A DNA stretch of 64,000 nt from Sipunculus nudus (Eukaryota; Annelida; Sipuncula; Golfingiida; Sipunculidae): assembly GCA_026874595.1 (NCBI GenBank), contig CM049307.1, positions 9,199,579 to 9,263,578 of the forward strand. The letters are read 5' to 3'. Shown here piece after piece: positions 23,028 through 36,130 of this stretch. Below the pieces are notes generated by a model. That model saw only the letters and a list, made by a program, of their open reading frames with translations. It ran no database searches and was not told the DNA's origin. How positions within the stretch are numbered: the stretch's first letter is position 1; the number at the start of each line of letters is the position of its first letter. A program made the translations under genes and the position numbers.

Positions 23028-24731
23028 CTAGGGACCCATGGGTCTCGACGCTCAGCTGATTTTGTCTAAAAAGATGTTTTTGAGCTTTAACAAAATGTGT
23101 GACCAGTGATAAAGTTTGAAGCCATGGAATCTGTCTACCCAAACTCCAGGAGTTATCATCCATAAACTAATTTGGGAATGGATGGGCCCTGTGACCTTGA
23201 CTTTTTGAACCAAAAATCAAACAGAATCTTCCCCTATACGCAGATGAGCCACATGTAGAAAATGAAAGGTTTGAGATGAAAAGTTTGGCGTAAAATGCAT
23301 CCACAATCATTTTAAAGAAAGGAGTCCTGTGACCTTGACCTCTGATCTCATGACACGAAAATCAATCGAGTTCTCACTTTAGTGGTGAGCCATATATAAG
23401 TCAAGTTTCAATCCGACTTGAAGCTTTCATCTGGAACAAATGTGTGGACAGATGGCCCCTGTAACCTTGATCTCTAACCTTTTGACCCCCAAATCAATCA
23501 GGTTCTTCTCCAATGGCAGATCAGCTATATATGCTAGATAGAAGGTTTGGGATGAAACGTTTGGATTAAAATGAATCCACAATCTTTCTAAGTGTTCCTA
23601 AATGGGTCCTGTGACCTTGACCTCTCACTTCATGACCCCAAAATTAATAGAGTTCTTGCTTTTGGGGTGGGCCATATATAAGTCAAGTTTGAAATGAATA
23701 TGTGAATCCAAAATGGAGTTCTCATCAGGAAACAAATTTGACAGACATACAGAAAGACGAACAAACGGACAGACAGGGTGATAACTATAGGGCATCTACT
23801 TATTCAAGCTATGCCTTATTAAGCATGCACACAAGGTTTCAGGACACTAGATGGAACCACAGTTGCAAATCTGATAGTATCATTTTAATATGGTAGTCTA
23901 AAAATAAAGGGGGAAAATGCATCAAAAATAGAAAAAATACAGGTGGCGCCACCAGTCATAATCAATAAACACTCCAGATTTCGGGACACTGTGCCTCATT
24001 GCCGCTCGGGGCGGTCTCACAAGTTGTCACCCCTCTAACAAAACATTACAAAAATGGAAAAAATATAGAAACATTTAACGTCAAATTTACTCGTAATGGG
24101 CTTTAAGTTGATAACAACGTATATTATATGGATGAATTCATTAACAGGGAATTCCTACGCAACACACTAAAGAGCAGTCATCTCTTTGCCATTGTAAATA
24201 AAAAGATCGCTCTATCTTCAAACAAGTACATTTTATTATTAAGTGCACAAAATGTGCCACCCGGGGTGGACCGCCCCTCCCCCACCCCTTAGGTACGCCA
24301 CTAAGGACACTAGATGAAACCACAGCTGAGAAACTGACACAATTGCTGTCTTTTGACAGTCTCAAAAACAGATTTATAAATACAGGTGGCGCCACCATTT
24401 TCAGGAACTAACAACCCTAGCCATGGTCAATATCCAAGGCAAGATTCAGGGCAATCCATGGATTAATTATCCAGATACTGGAGTTTTTTTAATATAAAAT
24501 TTTAAATCATTCTCGGGGGTACTTACAAGCCCCATAGCTCAAAGGATACAGGTCACAGTGAACTAATATCAGGTTTCCAAAGGGATTTTGTATGGACCTC
24601 CCTAGGTATTCAGTGACAGGTTTCTAGGGACAGCGGTTACGATTTGTGCCCTGCTCAAGGACGACGGGACGGACGACGGACAAAGCTCCATTCTTAGACC
24701 TCAGTTGACTTTCAGTTACTTGAGCTAAAAA
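23028..24731 (+). mobile_element. composite family A repeat, interrupted by a family C fragment
   Basis: Starts ctagggacccatgggtc then gacgctcagctga. It holds four diverged units of about 130-150 bp marked by ctgtgaccttgacctct (23186, 23325, 23455, 23606), then a microsatellite-like tail near 23750. A second core region carries GGTGGCGCCACC at 23942 and 24385 and ends ttcagttacttgagctaaaa at 24731. Between 23970 and 24303 lies a reversed family C piece (ggggtggaccgcccctccc, aggtacgccacta). At least two insertions are therefore stacked here. Confidence 0.55.
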
Positions 24732-24871
24732 TCGACGGATTTCAGCCGGATATTTATAATTGGCGAATGGTTTGCTGCTCGGCCGATTTTAGAAATCCAA
24801 CGGAGCTCGGCCGGTAATGTGGTTAAGGCTTAACGAGTGTTAAAAACAGTGGACCGAGCGCGATCACAGGT

Positions 24872-26825
24872 CAGGGTTCGTACGCACCTTGAAAACCTTT
24901 AAAAGTGCTTGAATTTAGTCATTTCAATTTCAAGGGCTTGAAAAGTGCTTAAAAAGAAACAGTGGTTTGGAAAAGTGCTTGAAAAATAAAATTTTGTGAA
25001 AGAGTTTGGTGTATGTTGTGTTTATGCATAACTTGTATTTTAATATTCACTTTCGGGCATCTCTACGTCAAATAAATGTATAAAATAGATTGAACCCAAT
25101 CGTGGATGAATAAGACTTGGCGGTGAAAGTGACGGTGTAACAAGTTGACATACGAGAGTAATGACCATACTTCTTATCAAATACTAAGTGAGCTGCTTTA
25201 CTGTAAAGTTCGCAGAGATTTCCCCCGAGGTACATATAAAAGCTCTTTAATTGAAAACTCAATACACGCTAGGCGGGTTCACGTAAGTATTTTCGCAAGA
25301 TTTATAATTTAAATTGAAATGTAATAATACAGAGATTATATATAATACGTTATGTAATAATACAGAGATAATATAGCTATTGAGAAGATCTGTCTAAATG
25401 AAATAATTATCTGGGAACAAACCAGGGGAATAAAATGTGTGAAAAATACATGATGGGAACAATTCGAATCTGAGGGATGATAATAATATAAAACTAATTC
25501 GCTCAGTAGAATATGTTGTTTGAATCAAGTTAACTATACGTTTTACATTGGTATCTCGGCGATAATAATTATATCAGAGGGGTCATATTTCCCAAACGAA
25601 CCCGATCCGACTTTGTTTTGGTAAAAGGTTTTTCAGTTTACCCATGGGTTGCATTTTTCTTTTTATCTTGGTACCTGCGCATTCCACGTGTAGGCGCTGT
25701 GATCGTCATTTGTAAGGTCACTAAGACCACAGCAAAATACAGTTTTCACGCGGGACCAGTTTCAACTTAAGATAAATACTGTTTGTCCGAAATAGGTAAA
25801 GGTGTTTGGCAGGTACTGCATGACGTATATTCACATACTTTGTCGTCAGTTTGTAAAAGGCATGGATACGCGGGGGAAATCACATTTTTGTTGCGATGTG
25901 ATAGCCGTTTGTAAGCGTAGTTCGCTGGCAGTTTAAAGAGTGATCAGCGACATATACAGCTTCCAGCATCGGCCCCCTCCTTGCCCTGCATAACGTTTGC
26001 ATAAAGCTCACCATAAGAGTTTTTTTTAATAAGATTAAGTTATTTTTAATGAAATATTTGACAGGTTTGGATAGAATTATGGCTGCGTCTGTGATCGTTA
26101 GATAGAGACCTTCACAGGTGTTGCCCGGCCATTTGTTGACACGTGCGGCCAGTGACTTGGCGGTAAACGGCAGAAACCTCGTGCACGACAAGGTCGTAAT
26201 ATTAAACGTGCTGATACGAAGTTTTACTAGTATTGTTTTGAATAATTTCATAATAGTTTACCCAAATATCGTATAAGGGTAACATATTACAGGCTTTCAT
26301 TGATTTCTTTGCCGTTGAAAACTTGAATGAATATCCCCAACGATCGCCAAACTGTCGGAGTTTTTCGGCACCCCTTCTGTTGGAGCATATAATTTGCTAA
26401 AGTTTGAGCTAGTCGGCAAATCAGAGATCCCTATTCAAGAAATTATAGGTTTTATAATATAGACCCTCGTTATCAGATTATTTAAATCTGTCAAGGTCAT
26501 GCCAAAGATGAGTGATCATTTTGAATGTAAAGTTAAAACAATGGGCCGTTGTGTATTAAACTGCGACTGGCTATACCGAAGGGTATTGTTACTTTTCTGA
26601 GTCTTTTCCTTATAAGTATTACTTATTTTCCTTTTTATCACACTATATGGCCCATCCCCTCATTATAAATATTATATTGCATTTTGTGTTACAAGAGTTT
26701 CGATGTCGGCAACATGCATGGGTGAGGGAGCACTGACGGTACATAAATTTTGATGTCCTTGAAAATACTTTTCAGGTCCTTGAAAAGTGCTTGAAATTTT
26801 TCTCATGATAAGTGTATGAACCCTG
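24872..26825. mobile_element. 1.95 kb hAT-like element without transposase
   Basis: The ends read CAGGGTTCGTACGCACCTTG (24872), followed by aaagtgcttgaattt, and the mirrored aaagtgcttgaaattt ... gtatgaaccctg (ending 26825). The cagggttcgtac end and the ttgaaaagtgcttgaa subterminal phrase are typical of a widespread hAT group. An exact 8-bp duplication is not visible (tcacaggt versus caggtgtc). The interior is not AT-rich satellite. It contains a 123-codon - strand ORF at 25880-26251 but nothing resembling hAT transposase. Confidence 0.55.
25880..26251 (-). CDS. hypothetical 123-aa ORF inside hAT-like element
   Basis: A single open frame with a basic, hydrophobic N-terminus (MKLFKTILVKLRISTFN) and then LAARVNKWPGNTCEGLYL and LCRARRGPMLEAVYVADHS. 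The first 40 residues could pass for a mitochondrial presequence, but that is weak inference. No family is recognised. It lies wholly between the terminal repeats of the hAT-like element at 24872-26825. If real, it is either cargo or part of a host gene older than the boundaries I drew. A chance ORF is the main alternative. Confidence 0.2.
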   Translation of the reverse strand: MKLFKTILVKLRISTFNITTLSCTRFLPFTAKSLAARVNKWPGNTCEGLYLTITDAAIILSKPVKYFIKNNLILLKKTLMVSFMQTLCRARRGPMLEAVYVADHSLNCQRTTLTNGYHIATKM

Positions 26826-26832
26826 CAGGTGT

Positions 26833-27030
26833 CAACATAAACACAGCGCGTGCATGGGGCCGTGTGCACCGCGGAGCCACAACGTGTTAATCATGAGATG
26901 CCTGACTGACTTGGCTAAAAAAAATTAATACATGTTCACGCTGGCTGAAACACAGCGTGTTGCGGCTCACAATCAGACCTCCCGTCACGCGCCTTGTTAT
27001 GGTAAACAGACACAAATGCATGGACTGCGT
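26833..27030. repeat. dispersed repeat, copy 1 (second copy at 43957-44125)
   Basis: Shared phrases with 43957-44125 are aacataaacacagcgcgtg, ggccgtgtgca, gactgacttgg, gcggctcacaatcaga and cgccttgttatggta. About 75-80% similar by eye. The family is unknown. It directly abuts the right end of the hAT-like element. Confidence 0.6.
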
Positions 27031-27099
27031 TAACCAACATGTAGATCTATTACAAGGTGTTAATATTCCTACGATTCTAATATTGCAACGATTCCTTAT

Positions 27100-27370
27100 G
27101 TACGGAATGTATATGCGGAATCCGGATAAAATCTCTATTGACTAAATAAATAAGGGAAGATTCCTTATGCGGGGATCCAACATGCGGAATGCTTATCCGG
27201 CAAAACGAATCGCTATATGTAGCGATTTTTGCTCCAGGCGCAACATATAGAAAACATGCATGCTGCCGTGGCGGTACTTGTGAAATTTCTCAACACGCAT
27301 TCCGCGTTCCGCATGCTGAATTCCACATGCCGCATTCCCTACATAGGGAATCTTAATTTTACCCTTGATG
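27100..27370. repeat. ATGCGGAAT-rich inverted repeat region
   Basis: Many variants of tgcggaat occur in both orientations (27115, 27155, 27183, 27298, 27312, 27333), with gattccttatgcgg near the left and ccctacatagggaatct near the right. It looks like a small foldback element of degenerate palindromic units. Confidence 0.35.
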
Positions 27371-27589
27371 CAACAGCAAGAGATATATATGAGAGCTGAG
27401 TAAAATAAAACAGACGTCTGTCAGCTGCATGCCCTGAGATTGACAATTGAACAGTTGTGTCTGACTTTCAAGGTGCTCGAAGGTGCTTGACGTGTATCTA
27501 GCAGAAAACACCGTGATCTAAATTGGCTTAAACGCCCTGACAATTTACGAAATTGGGTGCCTCCATATTATTTGTTGAACAGATTTTAG

Positions 27590-27613
27590 CCCCCCCCCCC
27601 CCCCCCCCCCCCC
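27590..27613. repeat. poly-C tract, C24
   Basis: Uninterrupted run of 24 C. No terminal repeats were recognised around it. Confidence 0.9.
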
Positions 27614-27619
27614 AAACAC

Positions 27620-29155
27620 GCCCAATGCTTTGCAATTTCACCATGCAAGACCTGTCTGGAACAGGCAAGATAGTTTTAGTTCTAAAAGTACAGATGTAAG
27701 ACACACTCGCAACATTAAGTAATAATTAAATTTGACCTTGAAAGCATGCCTTTTTTTATTCCAGTAGGCCCCTAACAGACATAAAATTACATAATTAACG
27801 ACATCAACATTACCAGTCTTCTCATTACATATATACAAAACTCAACATGAAATCTACGAGACACATGCACAACTCCCCGCCCTCAAAATGATAAAAAAAA
27901 GAAAGAAAAATAAGTCAATATATGAATGCCATAAACATGAACATATCAGTTATTGTTCTCCTCTTCCATTAACTTCTATCATCCTCGTATATAATTATTG
28001 CAGTTTATTATGTATCTTTGTTACTCAATAATTTTTTCATGAAATTTGTTATTTAAATGATTCCTTCCAGTAAATCGGACGAGTTCAAAAATGTGTGACC
28101 TTGACCTGGATCTTGAAGGTAAAACCAGCTGTAATGGAAAGTATATGTGTACGCCATAACGTTTGAATCATTCAATATATTTTCATGAAATTTGAGTCAT
28201 GAAATGTGTCTACCACATTGTCTAACAAAGAAATTTTTTGTTAACACTATAACTTTTGAACCATTAAATGTATTTTTTTTTCGTGAAATTTGACACATGA
28301 ATTGTTTCTACCAAAGTCTAAGATGAGTTCAAAAACTGGTGACCTGAAATCTTCAGGATATTTCTGAACCCTTAACGTCTGAAGTAGTGTGTAATTTTTT
28401 CCACAAATTTTGGTTTGGGAGATGTACTGAGTTCTGATGATATTTTATTGAGTCAACAACATATTTTTCGAATTATCCTGGTCTGTTTTAATCCCCTTTA
28501 TTCTGTCCCGGTTAGACTAATTGTCATCTTATGAGACTTATCCGCCAGGTTCCTATTCTTTTCACCAACAGCTGGTCAGAGGCCACATTCAGGTGTTAGA
28601 GACTATGTGAAGTCACCTGCATTCTACCCAATTAAGGGGCTCCTAGCGGCAGCCCATTGTGGGTTAGTCCACTAACGGATAGAGTCGAGTCCACATCATC
28701 CGAGTCGATGTCGAGTCGATGTCGAAGCCAGGGCATTCGAATTCGAGTCCAATACGAATTCTCGAGGTTCGAGTCCAATTTTTGGCCGGCTCATTTGTTA
28801 CGCGAGTCTAAGTTCAGTCCAATACAAATCTTCTTATAAAAAGAAATGAAAAAAAAAGCATTTGAGATAATCATGCAGATTTTATGTTAGTTATGCCATT
28901 TATTTGAAAGTTTAATCATGTTTAGTCCCTGAAAAAGAGCTCATACTTGGTATAAATAGTCTTATTTGTTTTGTAGTGTTCTGTTAGTATAATTCACCCA
29001 TGTGTACAATCGTTATACAGTATGTTTTCTTTTCTTCTCGACAAGAGATGGTTTCGGTCTGTTTCTTGAGGCCTTAGCCTCAAGTCCGAGTACAAAAATC
29101 TAGGGTCTGTCCCATTAAGGCTAAGCCCCCTGGAGGAATAGCAGTTAAACCAGGT
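27620..29155. other. no supported gene; degenerate repeat relics
   Basis: 28080-28450 has phrases of the gtgaccttgacctgg type like those in 23.0-23.8 kb. 28680-28810 is rich in gagtcgagtcc repeats similar to the ends of ctcgagtcc hAT-like elements (compare 49414-49813). No coding exon was seen. Confidence 0.35.
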
Positions 29156-29171
29156 TTTTAGCGTTTTAAAA

Positions 29172-29187
29172 GTGTGTGTGTGTGGGG

Positions 29188-29244
<57 letters not shown>
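29172..29244. repeat. (GT)n and (TA)n microsatellite
   Basis: Short GT run and G6, then AT dinucleotides from 29190 to 29244. Confidence 0.95.
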
Positions 29245-29250
<6 letters not shown>

Positions 29251-29861
29251 CTTAGGCTGGTAGGTGTAGCGGTGTAGGTGTAGCGAGTTTGAGGGTGCGT
29301 AAGCGTCAGAAAGGGGGTTAGGTGTGGGATGATCACGGTTTGGAAAATTAAGAAAAAAAATTACCCTAAAATATGCATTTTTCAATGCAGCATTTTGACC
29401 AATTTCTTGCTTGGTTACTGGTTTTTAATTTAACTCATGGTATGAAGCACGAAACAAATATAGGCCTACTGAGAGGCAAAGGATATACCATTTTCAAAAT
29501 TACATGAAGTTTAAGTTGTAATTAACAAATAAATATTACCATGAACAATTAATTTAACGGAAAACTAACCTGATTTCAGTCATACATAATTACACATTGA
29601 GCAATTCAAAAAATTGTTACATTCCAAAAGAGACCTTGCATGAATTTAATGCAATTTAATTTTACCTCTGGAAATTACACAATACTGACCTATATTACAA
29701 AACACACTCAATTAAATTATGAAGTCCCAGTTGTTTTGACGTGAGGCATGCCAACTAAGAATATTAAGAAATACATTGGAATTTTCAGGCAAATTGATGG
29801 AATTTACGTCATTTTTTCAAAGAAAGGTCAAACTGACCTCAATCCTTGGGCAAAAAAAAGT

Positions 29862-29876
29862 GGGGGGGGGGGGGGG
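29862..29876. repeat. poly-G tract, G15
   Basis: Run of 15 G after caaaaaaaagt. Confidence 0.9.
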
Positions 29877-30187
29877 CGGAATGGACGGTTGGATATGTCC
29901 TGACTAGTGACAGAAGGAAGAAGCGCTGTTACACCGTCATGGAAGAAGGGTGTTATCATCTTGAGCAGCCTTGGTGGCATCCGATCCTGCTATAAGGAGC
30001 GCGAATAGACAAGGGTCAAAGGCCTTAATCAGATCAATGAAGGCAACATAAAGATCAAGGTCGGTTCTACTTTCAGCACTTATTCCTTATATATACCTGC
30101 AGACATTTGGTAAATTGTACCTCGGCGTACCATGCAGAAAGGAGATTTAACACCATATATATAGCCTTATCATATATTTATGATGGA

Positions 30188-30189
<2 letters not shown>

Positions 30190-30244
<55 letters not shown>
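30190..30244. repeat. (TA)n microsatellite
   Basis: About 55 bp of pure TA. Confidence 0.95.
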
Positions 30245-30248
<4 letters not shown>

Positions 30249-31204
30249 GCAATGAACCGTCTTAATTAAACGTACGCTGCATCATTCGAACATCTGAGTT
30301 GTTTTGTCTTTGATCATATAAAACCATGGAATGCTAGCGAGCTAACTTAAAAACTGTAGCAAAAAAATATCGCGTGACATTTTATGATTAAAAATGAAGT
30401 TCTATGAACAGATCTGTATCCTATTATAAACACGTGTCCTCTGTAACATATCTGTACCCTCAATCATTATGCAGTTTCCGGGCTACTTGAATGACGTAGG
30501 CAGTTCCAGGTTTAAGTGAGGAGGATACAGAAACAGGACCAAGATGTGTGTGACGTGGGCGCGAGGTAATGAGTTAATGACCTCAGTAAACTTCAGAACA
30601 CAGTGCTATACATTGTATGCTAGTATTGTCGTAGATACCCCTGTCTTACCATGAACCAGTTTATGCGCAAGCCTATATCCAAAGGCTCATGCATGAAAAA
30701 TTGCCCCAAATCCAATACATATATATGTGTATTCATGAGCTGACCGAAGTTCCCAGAGACGCAGGGGAGCACATGTATACCTACAAAATCGAGTATGCGC
30801 TGCATGCCTTGTGGCCCACAGATAAAAACAGACGTGGAAGTGACGTCATCTAATTTGACCGGGAATACCTCAGATCACTCAGATTTTCACGTAATCTCTC
30901 CTGTTGTGGTTTCCACATATTTAGACGCATTTACATGTACCCGACAGAACATGGATTTTACACAGCAATAGAATTACATGACCGATTTATTTTCACGCAT
31001 GTACGCATATATATTCACACAGGTTTTTCAGAGATTAAACATATAGCAACAGGAAACGATCGATGTTGGTATATTTCTCAAAACATTATTAGGTCTAGCT
31101 ATAGAGACCACAGTATAGAAAGTTGTTTAAAAAGTCCCAGACGCTCGGAGTATTTAAAGTTAATAGAGAAACTTTGACCTGGCAGAGCCATTGACTCATG
31201 TCAG

Positions 31205-31990
31205 AACACCTGCGCAGTAGCGTACCTGGGGGGGGGGGGGGGGGGGGGGGGGAGCGGTCCGCCCCGGACGGCACATTTTTGGGGGCGGCGTTTCGGGGGA
31301 ATTTTGTCCCATTTCAAGTTTTTTTAAGGATTATAAACTGGACAGTTGAACCTACAAAATGATTAGCGAACGATCTGCACAATTAGGGGGCGGCATTTCG
31401 GTAAATTAATATCATAAGTGACATAACGAATATCTCGAAAAGTACAAATTTGTCCTTTTTTTTCCCATTTCAGGTATTTTAAGGATTATAAACTGGACAG
31501 TGGAACCTACAAAATGATTAGCGAACGATTTGCACTATTAGAGGGCGGCATTTCGGTGAATTAATATTATGAGTGACATAATGAATATCTCAAAAAGTAC
31601 AAATTTTGCCTTTTTGTCCCATTTTAAGTATTTTAAGGATTACAAACTGGACAGTGGATCCTCCAAAATGATAAGCGAATGATTTGCACAATTAGGGGGC
31701 GGCATTTCTGGGATTAAGTATAATGAGTGGCATAAGGAGTTTCTCAAAAAGTACAATTTTGGCCTTTTTGTCCCATTTTCAATATTCCAGGGATTAAAAA
31801 CTGAAAAGTGGAACCTACAAAATGATTAGCAAATAATTTGTACATTTTAGGGGAACGGCTTTCGGGCAATAAGTATAATGAGTGGCATAAGGAGTTCCTT
31901 AAAAATTACAAATTTGGCCTCTTTGTCCCATTTTCAAGAATTTCGGGATTATAAAATGTGCAGTGGAACCAACCAAATTACCAAATTGTT
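31205..31990 (+). repeat. family C element: G25 tract and 155-bp tandem satellite
   Basis: Starts gcagtagcgtacctg, then G25 (31228-31252) and agcggtccgccccgg. It continues as about 4.5 tandem units of about 155 bp, with the tcccattt marker at 31307, 31463, 31617, 31771 and 31926. Each unit includes aaactggacagtggaacc and tagggggcggcatttc. Unit similarity falls toward the right. A reversed fragment of the same start lies at 24240-24303. No coding capacity. Confidence 0.75.
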
Positions 31991-31999
31991 TGCAGACGC

Positions 32000-34140
32000 A
32001 AATAGAAATACATATCTGTAGTTTTTCCCTGTAAGATCTGTATAAAGTATGAAGAATTTCCTTTCTTTAACCCCCTGAATTCCCGAAAATCCATGATATT
32101 TAACAGCCTGAAACAACCTGAAATGTCCTTTTTTCATGATTCTCCATACTCTGACATCATGCAGTCTCGTTTACACAATCGTGTTTATAATGAGGACTAC
32201 CCAAATGCCTATGTCTTTTGATTAACCAATATGACCTACATGATTTTTTATGTAACGTGAATAAAAATCAATAAGCACCCAGACCTATGTAGGAGTTATT
32301 TTATCTTTAAAATATAATTCTCTTAAGAATCCCCCTGGCCGCTAAGCCACATGTTCAGTATACGTATTAAGTATCAGTTTTATCAAACTTAAATAAAGAT
32401 ATATTTACCTGTACTGTTATTTCTGTTATTAACAGTTTAATGGTCCAATACCTACAGACAATAGTTGTATGTTGTGACAAATCATTTGTAGTTAAATTAT
32501 AATATATATTTAAATGATATAATGATTACTTGAAATTTATTTAAATACTTTATTGAATAACAAATAGTCATAAGTTCATAAATAAAACCTCACAAAGTGC
32601 ATAATCATTATAATTCTAAAATGAATGTGATGTAGCCTTGAATCAAAGTATGCTTTTATCATTGAGGATATTTTAATTAAACAGTTTGACCAAACATTGG
32701 ATTTTTTTTTAAAGTGAAAATATTTAACGTGTGCTGTCAACATATATAGGCCTATAACTAATGAAATTACGCGTTTTTATTGTAAAGACTAAAGTGCCTA
32801 GCTTGCATGCTGCAGTACCATACATATCGTCCTTGACGGGGTAATACCTACTATGTGCTTAGAGAGTACTTTTGAGTAAAAGGCATTTAAATGTTTAAAT
32901 TTAAATATGTATTATTCATATTGTTTTCCTCGTGCTAGTTTGAGAGGACATATTGCACATTTCATTTAATTATATTTACAAGGCAAAGGAAAGGAAATTT
33001 ATTGCAAATTTGGCCAGCAGCTGTGTATATATTGCACATAGAAGTTATTACCTGTCGATAGATTGCACAAAGTTGCAATTGAAACCTATATACCAGGGCT
33101 ACTTTATTACACAAAACAAATTAATACGTCTTCAAATATTATGGCAAAAGATGGTTAACTAATATACATGTTTTATACTTTGATGACTGAGCAGAATGTC
33201 AATGGGTTTGAAGACGTTTTACAAGGAATTACGGTTGAGTGTGCATGGGGGACTCATTTATCATAAATATACCTTTTAATGGGTAATAAAAAGGAATAGC
33301 ACTTATGCATATTTTTATTACCACGGGTGCCACTAATCCTGAAATGAATGAGTGAAATACTTTTATTTATACAATTTACGATTCAAAAGTACATCAATTT
33401 TACTTAACAACACAGATCAGACCTTACCAACATACCGAAAACAAAACTCTTTTTAAATGAAATAAACTGTGTTTATTCGCTGTATGAATTGTATATGTAA
33501 ATTACTGCAAATAACATGACACGTGTGGACGGCTGATGACTTTTGATGTTAATTAAACCCAATTCACCAACTCTAATGCTGAATATTTTTAATACTGCTG
33601 AATGTAGCCTTGGGCGTAATTACGAGAAACTGTAAACAAAGAAGTGTCTCCATATTAATTTGTGGTTCGCAGTTCGTGTACTTTATGTTTTACACATTAA
33701 AGAAAGTACACTAATTGTTGACAGTGATAATTGACAGAGAAAAAATGTGACAGTTTTATTCAAACAAAATTGATTGGGTCCTAAGTCAAAACTGTTCAAC
33801 ATAATTCTAATCTTTGTTGGTTCTGTCAGAAATCTCTGTTACCCATACATGGTCTTCAACTTTGTAAGAAAGGCCACAGATGAGGTAAATTTGACAAGGT
33901 CCAGATATTATTTGCACCAGTGTTGCTGTTAAGCGTAAAACACTTCTGATGTGATCATTCAGGAATATAAACGCACTCATCGTTTAATGCCTGTATACTT
34001 CATAAATTCTAATGGGATTTTAGCGAATCTACATATACATAGCTTAAACTATAGCAACAGTCTTGTTGATTCTCGGATTGGAAAAGAAATGTCTTATTCT
34101 ATATCGTTGAATCCAACAAAAATAATTAAGAAATTTGATG
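32000..34140. other. no supported gene
   Basis: AT-rich unique-looking sequence with only short chance ORFs. No repeats with clear boundaries. Confidence 0.4.
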
Positions 34141-34151
34141 CTGTGCATAAT

Positions 34152-34715
34152 TTAATCATGCAACAGATTATCATAAAATGGATGGTATTTCGAAGGGATT
34201 ACACTCTTTAGCTGTTGCAGGTTATGAACCTTCTCCCTTTTTATTTTCAAATGCTGTTTATACAGAGCTGGGATTGAGACTGAGGAACTGCCTCTTGTTA
34301 CTGAGGAGAGTTTTTGTGCCAGGTCTTCGTATTCCTGGGTATTTCGTAGATTGTAAGCAGCATGACCAGTGGATTTGTAGATCAGTGCACGTATGTCGGT
34401 GACAACACTGTCTCCAGCTCGGTTTTCAGGTATAATACTCTTAAAGTTCGACTCAAGAGAATAAAACTTTTTGAAGAAAGTATGATCAAATGTCGTTACA
34501 TTGTATGGCTTCTGCGGTCTTGTCATCTTCAGTTGTGCAATGTAGCCTGATGGTGCATAAATGGGAGGAACAAATACGTTCTCCAGAGTTGAATGACTGA
34601 GTCTTCTTCCATCATGGTGTGGTCCTTCTCTATAGGAGGAGTTGTTCTCTTGTGATCCCATTCTTCTTTATCAGATTCTTCTTGATCTAATTTGTCATTA
34701 TTTGAAGGGTTTAGC
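34152..34715 (-). pseudogene. frameshifted ORF, probably mobile-element-derived, C-terminal part
   Basis: A 169-codon frame on the - strand ends in a natural-looking C-terminus (LKSVIPSKYHPFYDNLLHD then stop). It includes YNVTTFDHTFFKKFYSLES and VVTDIRALIYKSTGHAAYN. The acidic sequence upstream (LDQEESDKEEWDHKRTTPP) is open in a different frame from about 34715 to 34590, so the original reading frame is broken near 34590. It is intronless, lies in a repeat-rich region and has no promoter, so I read it as the degraded end of an element-encoded protein. The family is not recognised. Confidence 0.4.
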
Positions 34716-34975
34716 GTAACATGACGATTGAGTTAGGGGTCTTTTCCATGCGCGTTTCCGCGCCCTGAAAAAATCGCGCAAGTGTAAATCAGGTATACCT
34801 TTTCCATACACGCGGAAATGCGCGCGTTTCCGCACGCGTGTGAAATCGACATCGTGCGATGCACGATTTTTTCCCCAATATTTTTAAATTTGAGATTAAA
34901 TCATCGATGAATACGTTGTATATGTTGTGTACTTTGGGAAGATACGGCTTCATTAACAAAATTATATTCCACCGG

Positions 34976-36130
34976 GCCCTGTTTAACTTCTAGGTCCAAG
35001 CGTTATGATTTGTGCCCTTCTAACTTTCACAGTATTGAAATAATTTTTTATCCTAATGATAATGAAATAAAGGTCACAGTGGCCTAATTTCATGTTTCCA
35101 TGAAGTGCCAATGACCGGCCTGAATAATATGTTAAAAGATTACATTTGGAATGGACATAATGTGTGCCCTGTCATATTTTTTGGGTGTTCAAAACCATGT
35201 TATAGGCGCATAGCTCACAGAAAATAGGTCACCATGACCTAATCAAGTTCCAAGGACATTTCCCCAGGGCCTCCCCGAACAATACAATAAAAAAATCCAA
35301 TGTCTATAGGATACAATTTCTGTCCCATCTGATTATCTGGGTGCTAACAATCATGTGTTTGTCCCACTTCTCGAAGCAGCTAGATCCTACGAACTGTGTG
35401 TTTTTGACAGAGGTAATTTTCCCATATGGAATGGCATTTGATTAGCATATTTGAATATTTATTTCCAATTGTTCTGTTGTTCTTCAAAAAGCTCATTATA
35501 GTATCTCCTTTTGGATGACAATAATTTACATGCTGTTATTCTTCGTTAGCAAAGGAAATCCTGATAATCACTTTTTGATTTTGATCGTAACCAGTGTCTT
35601 ACCATTTTTCTTCGTAATTGAATACTATTCGCAATTTCCTCATCATACCAACAAGCATGGCGGTGTCATAAACTCAACACAAAGAGTAATGAAATCTGAA
35701 TTGATGTTAAATATTAAAGGGAGATTATTCTTAATTATCCATTGTATTCAAAGTTATCTGATGACAATTATATGTTGACTGACTACATTGTTAACATTTT
35801 CGTTGGATTTAATTAAGCATTTATACACTTCCAATCAAAGAAAAAACCTACAACGTTTTCACTTGTTCCTGGAATTTGACTGAAATGAAAAAAAAAAAAA
35901 AAAAACGCGGAGCATTTCAGCCCGTTAGTCACTGAATATAAGTGATCAAGACTTAATTTCATTTTCTCAGGAGATTTGCCTAGGACCACCACCACCTTGA
36001 TGTACAGTTAGAAGTTTGTAGGTCCTATGGTAACGATTTGATTTGAGCGATATCAACAGACGGACGGACGTCGGACAAAGGATGAACGCTATAGATCAGA
36101 TGACTTATAGAGCCGGCTGAGCTTATAAAA
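34976..36130 (+). mobile_element. degenerate family A repeat
   Basis: Contains the family phrases taggtccaagcgttatgat, cctaatttcatgtttccat and acagacggacggacg. It ends atcagatgacttatagag then ccggctgagctt at about 36125. The right half is interrupted by one copy of a local duplication (next entry). Confidence 0.4.
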
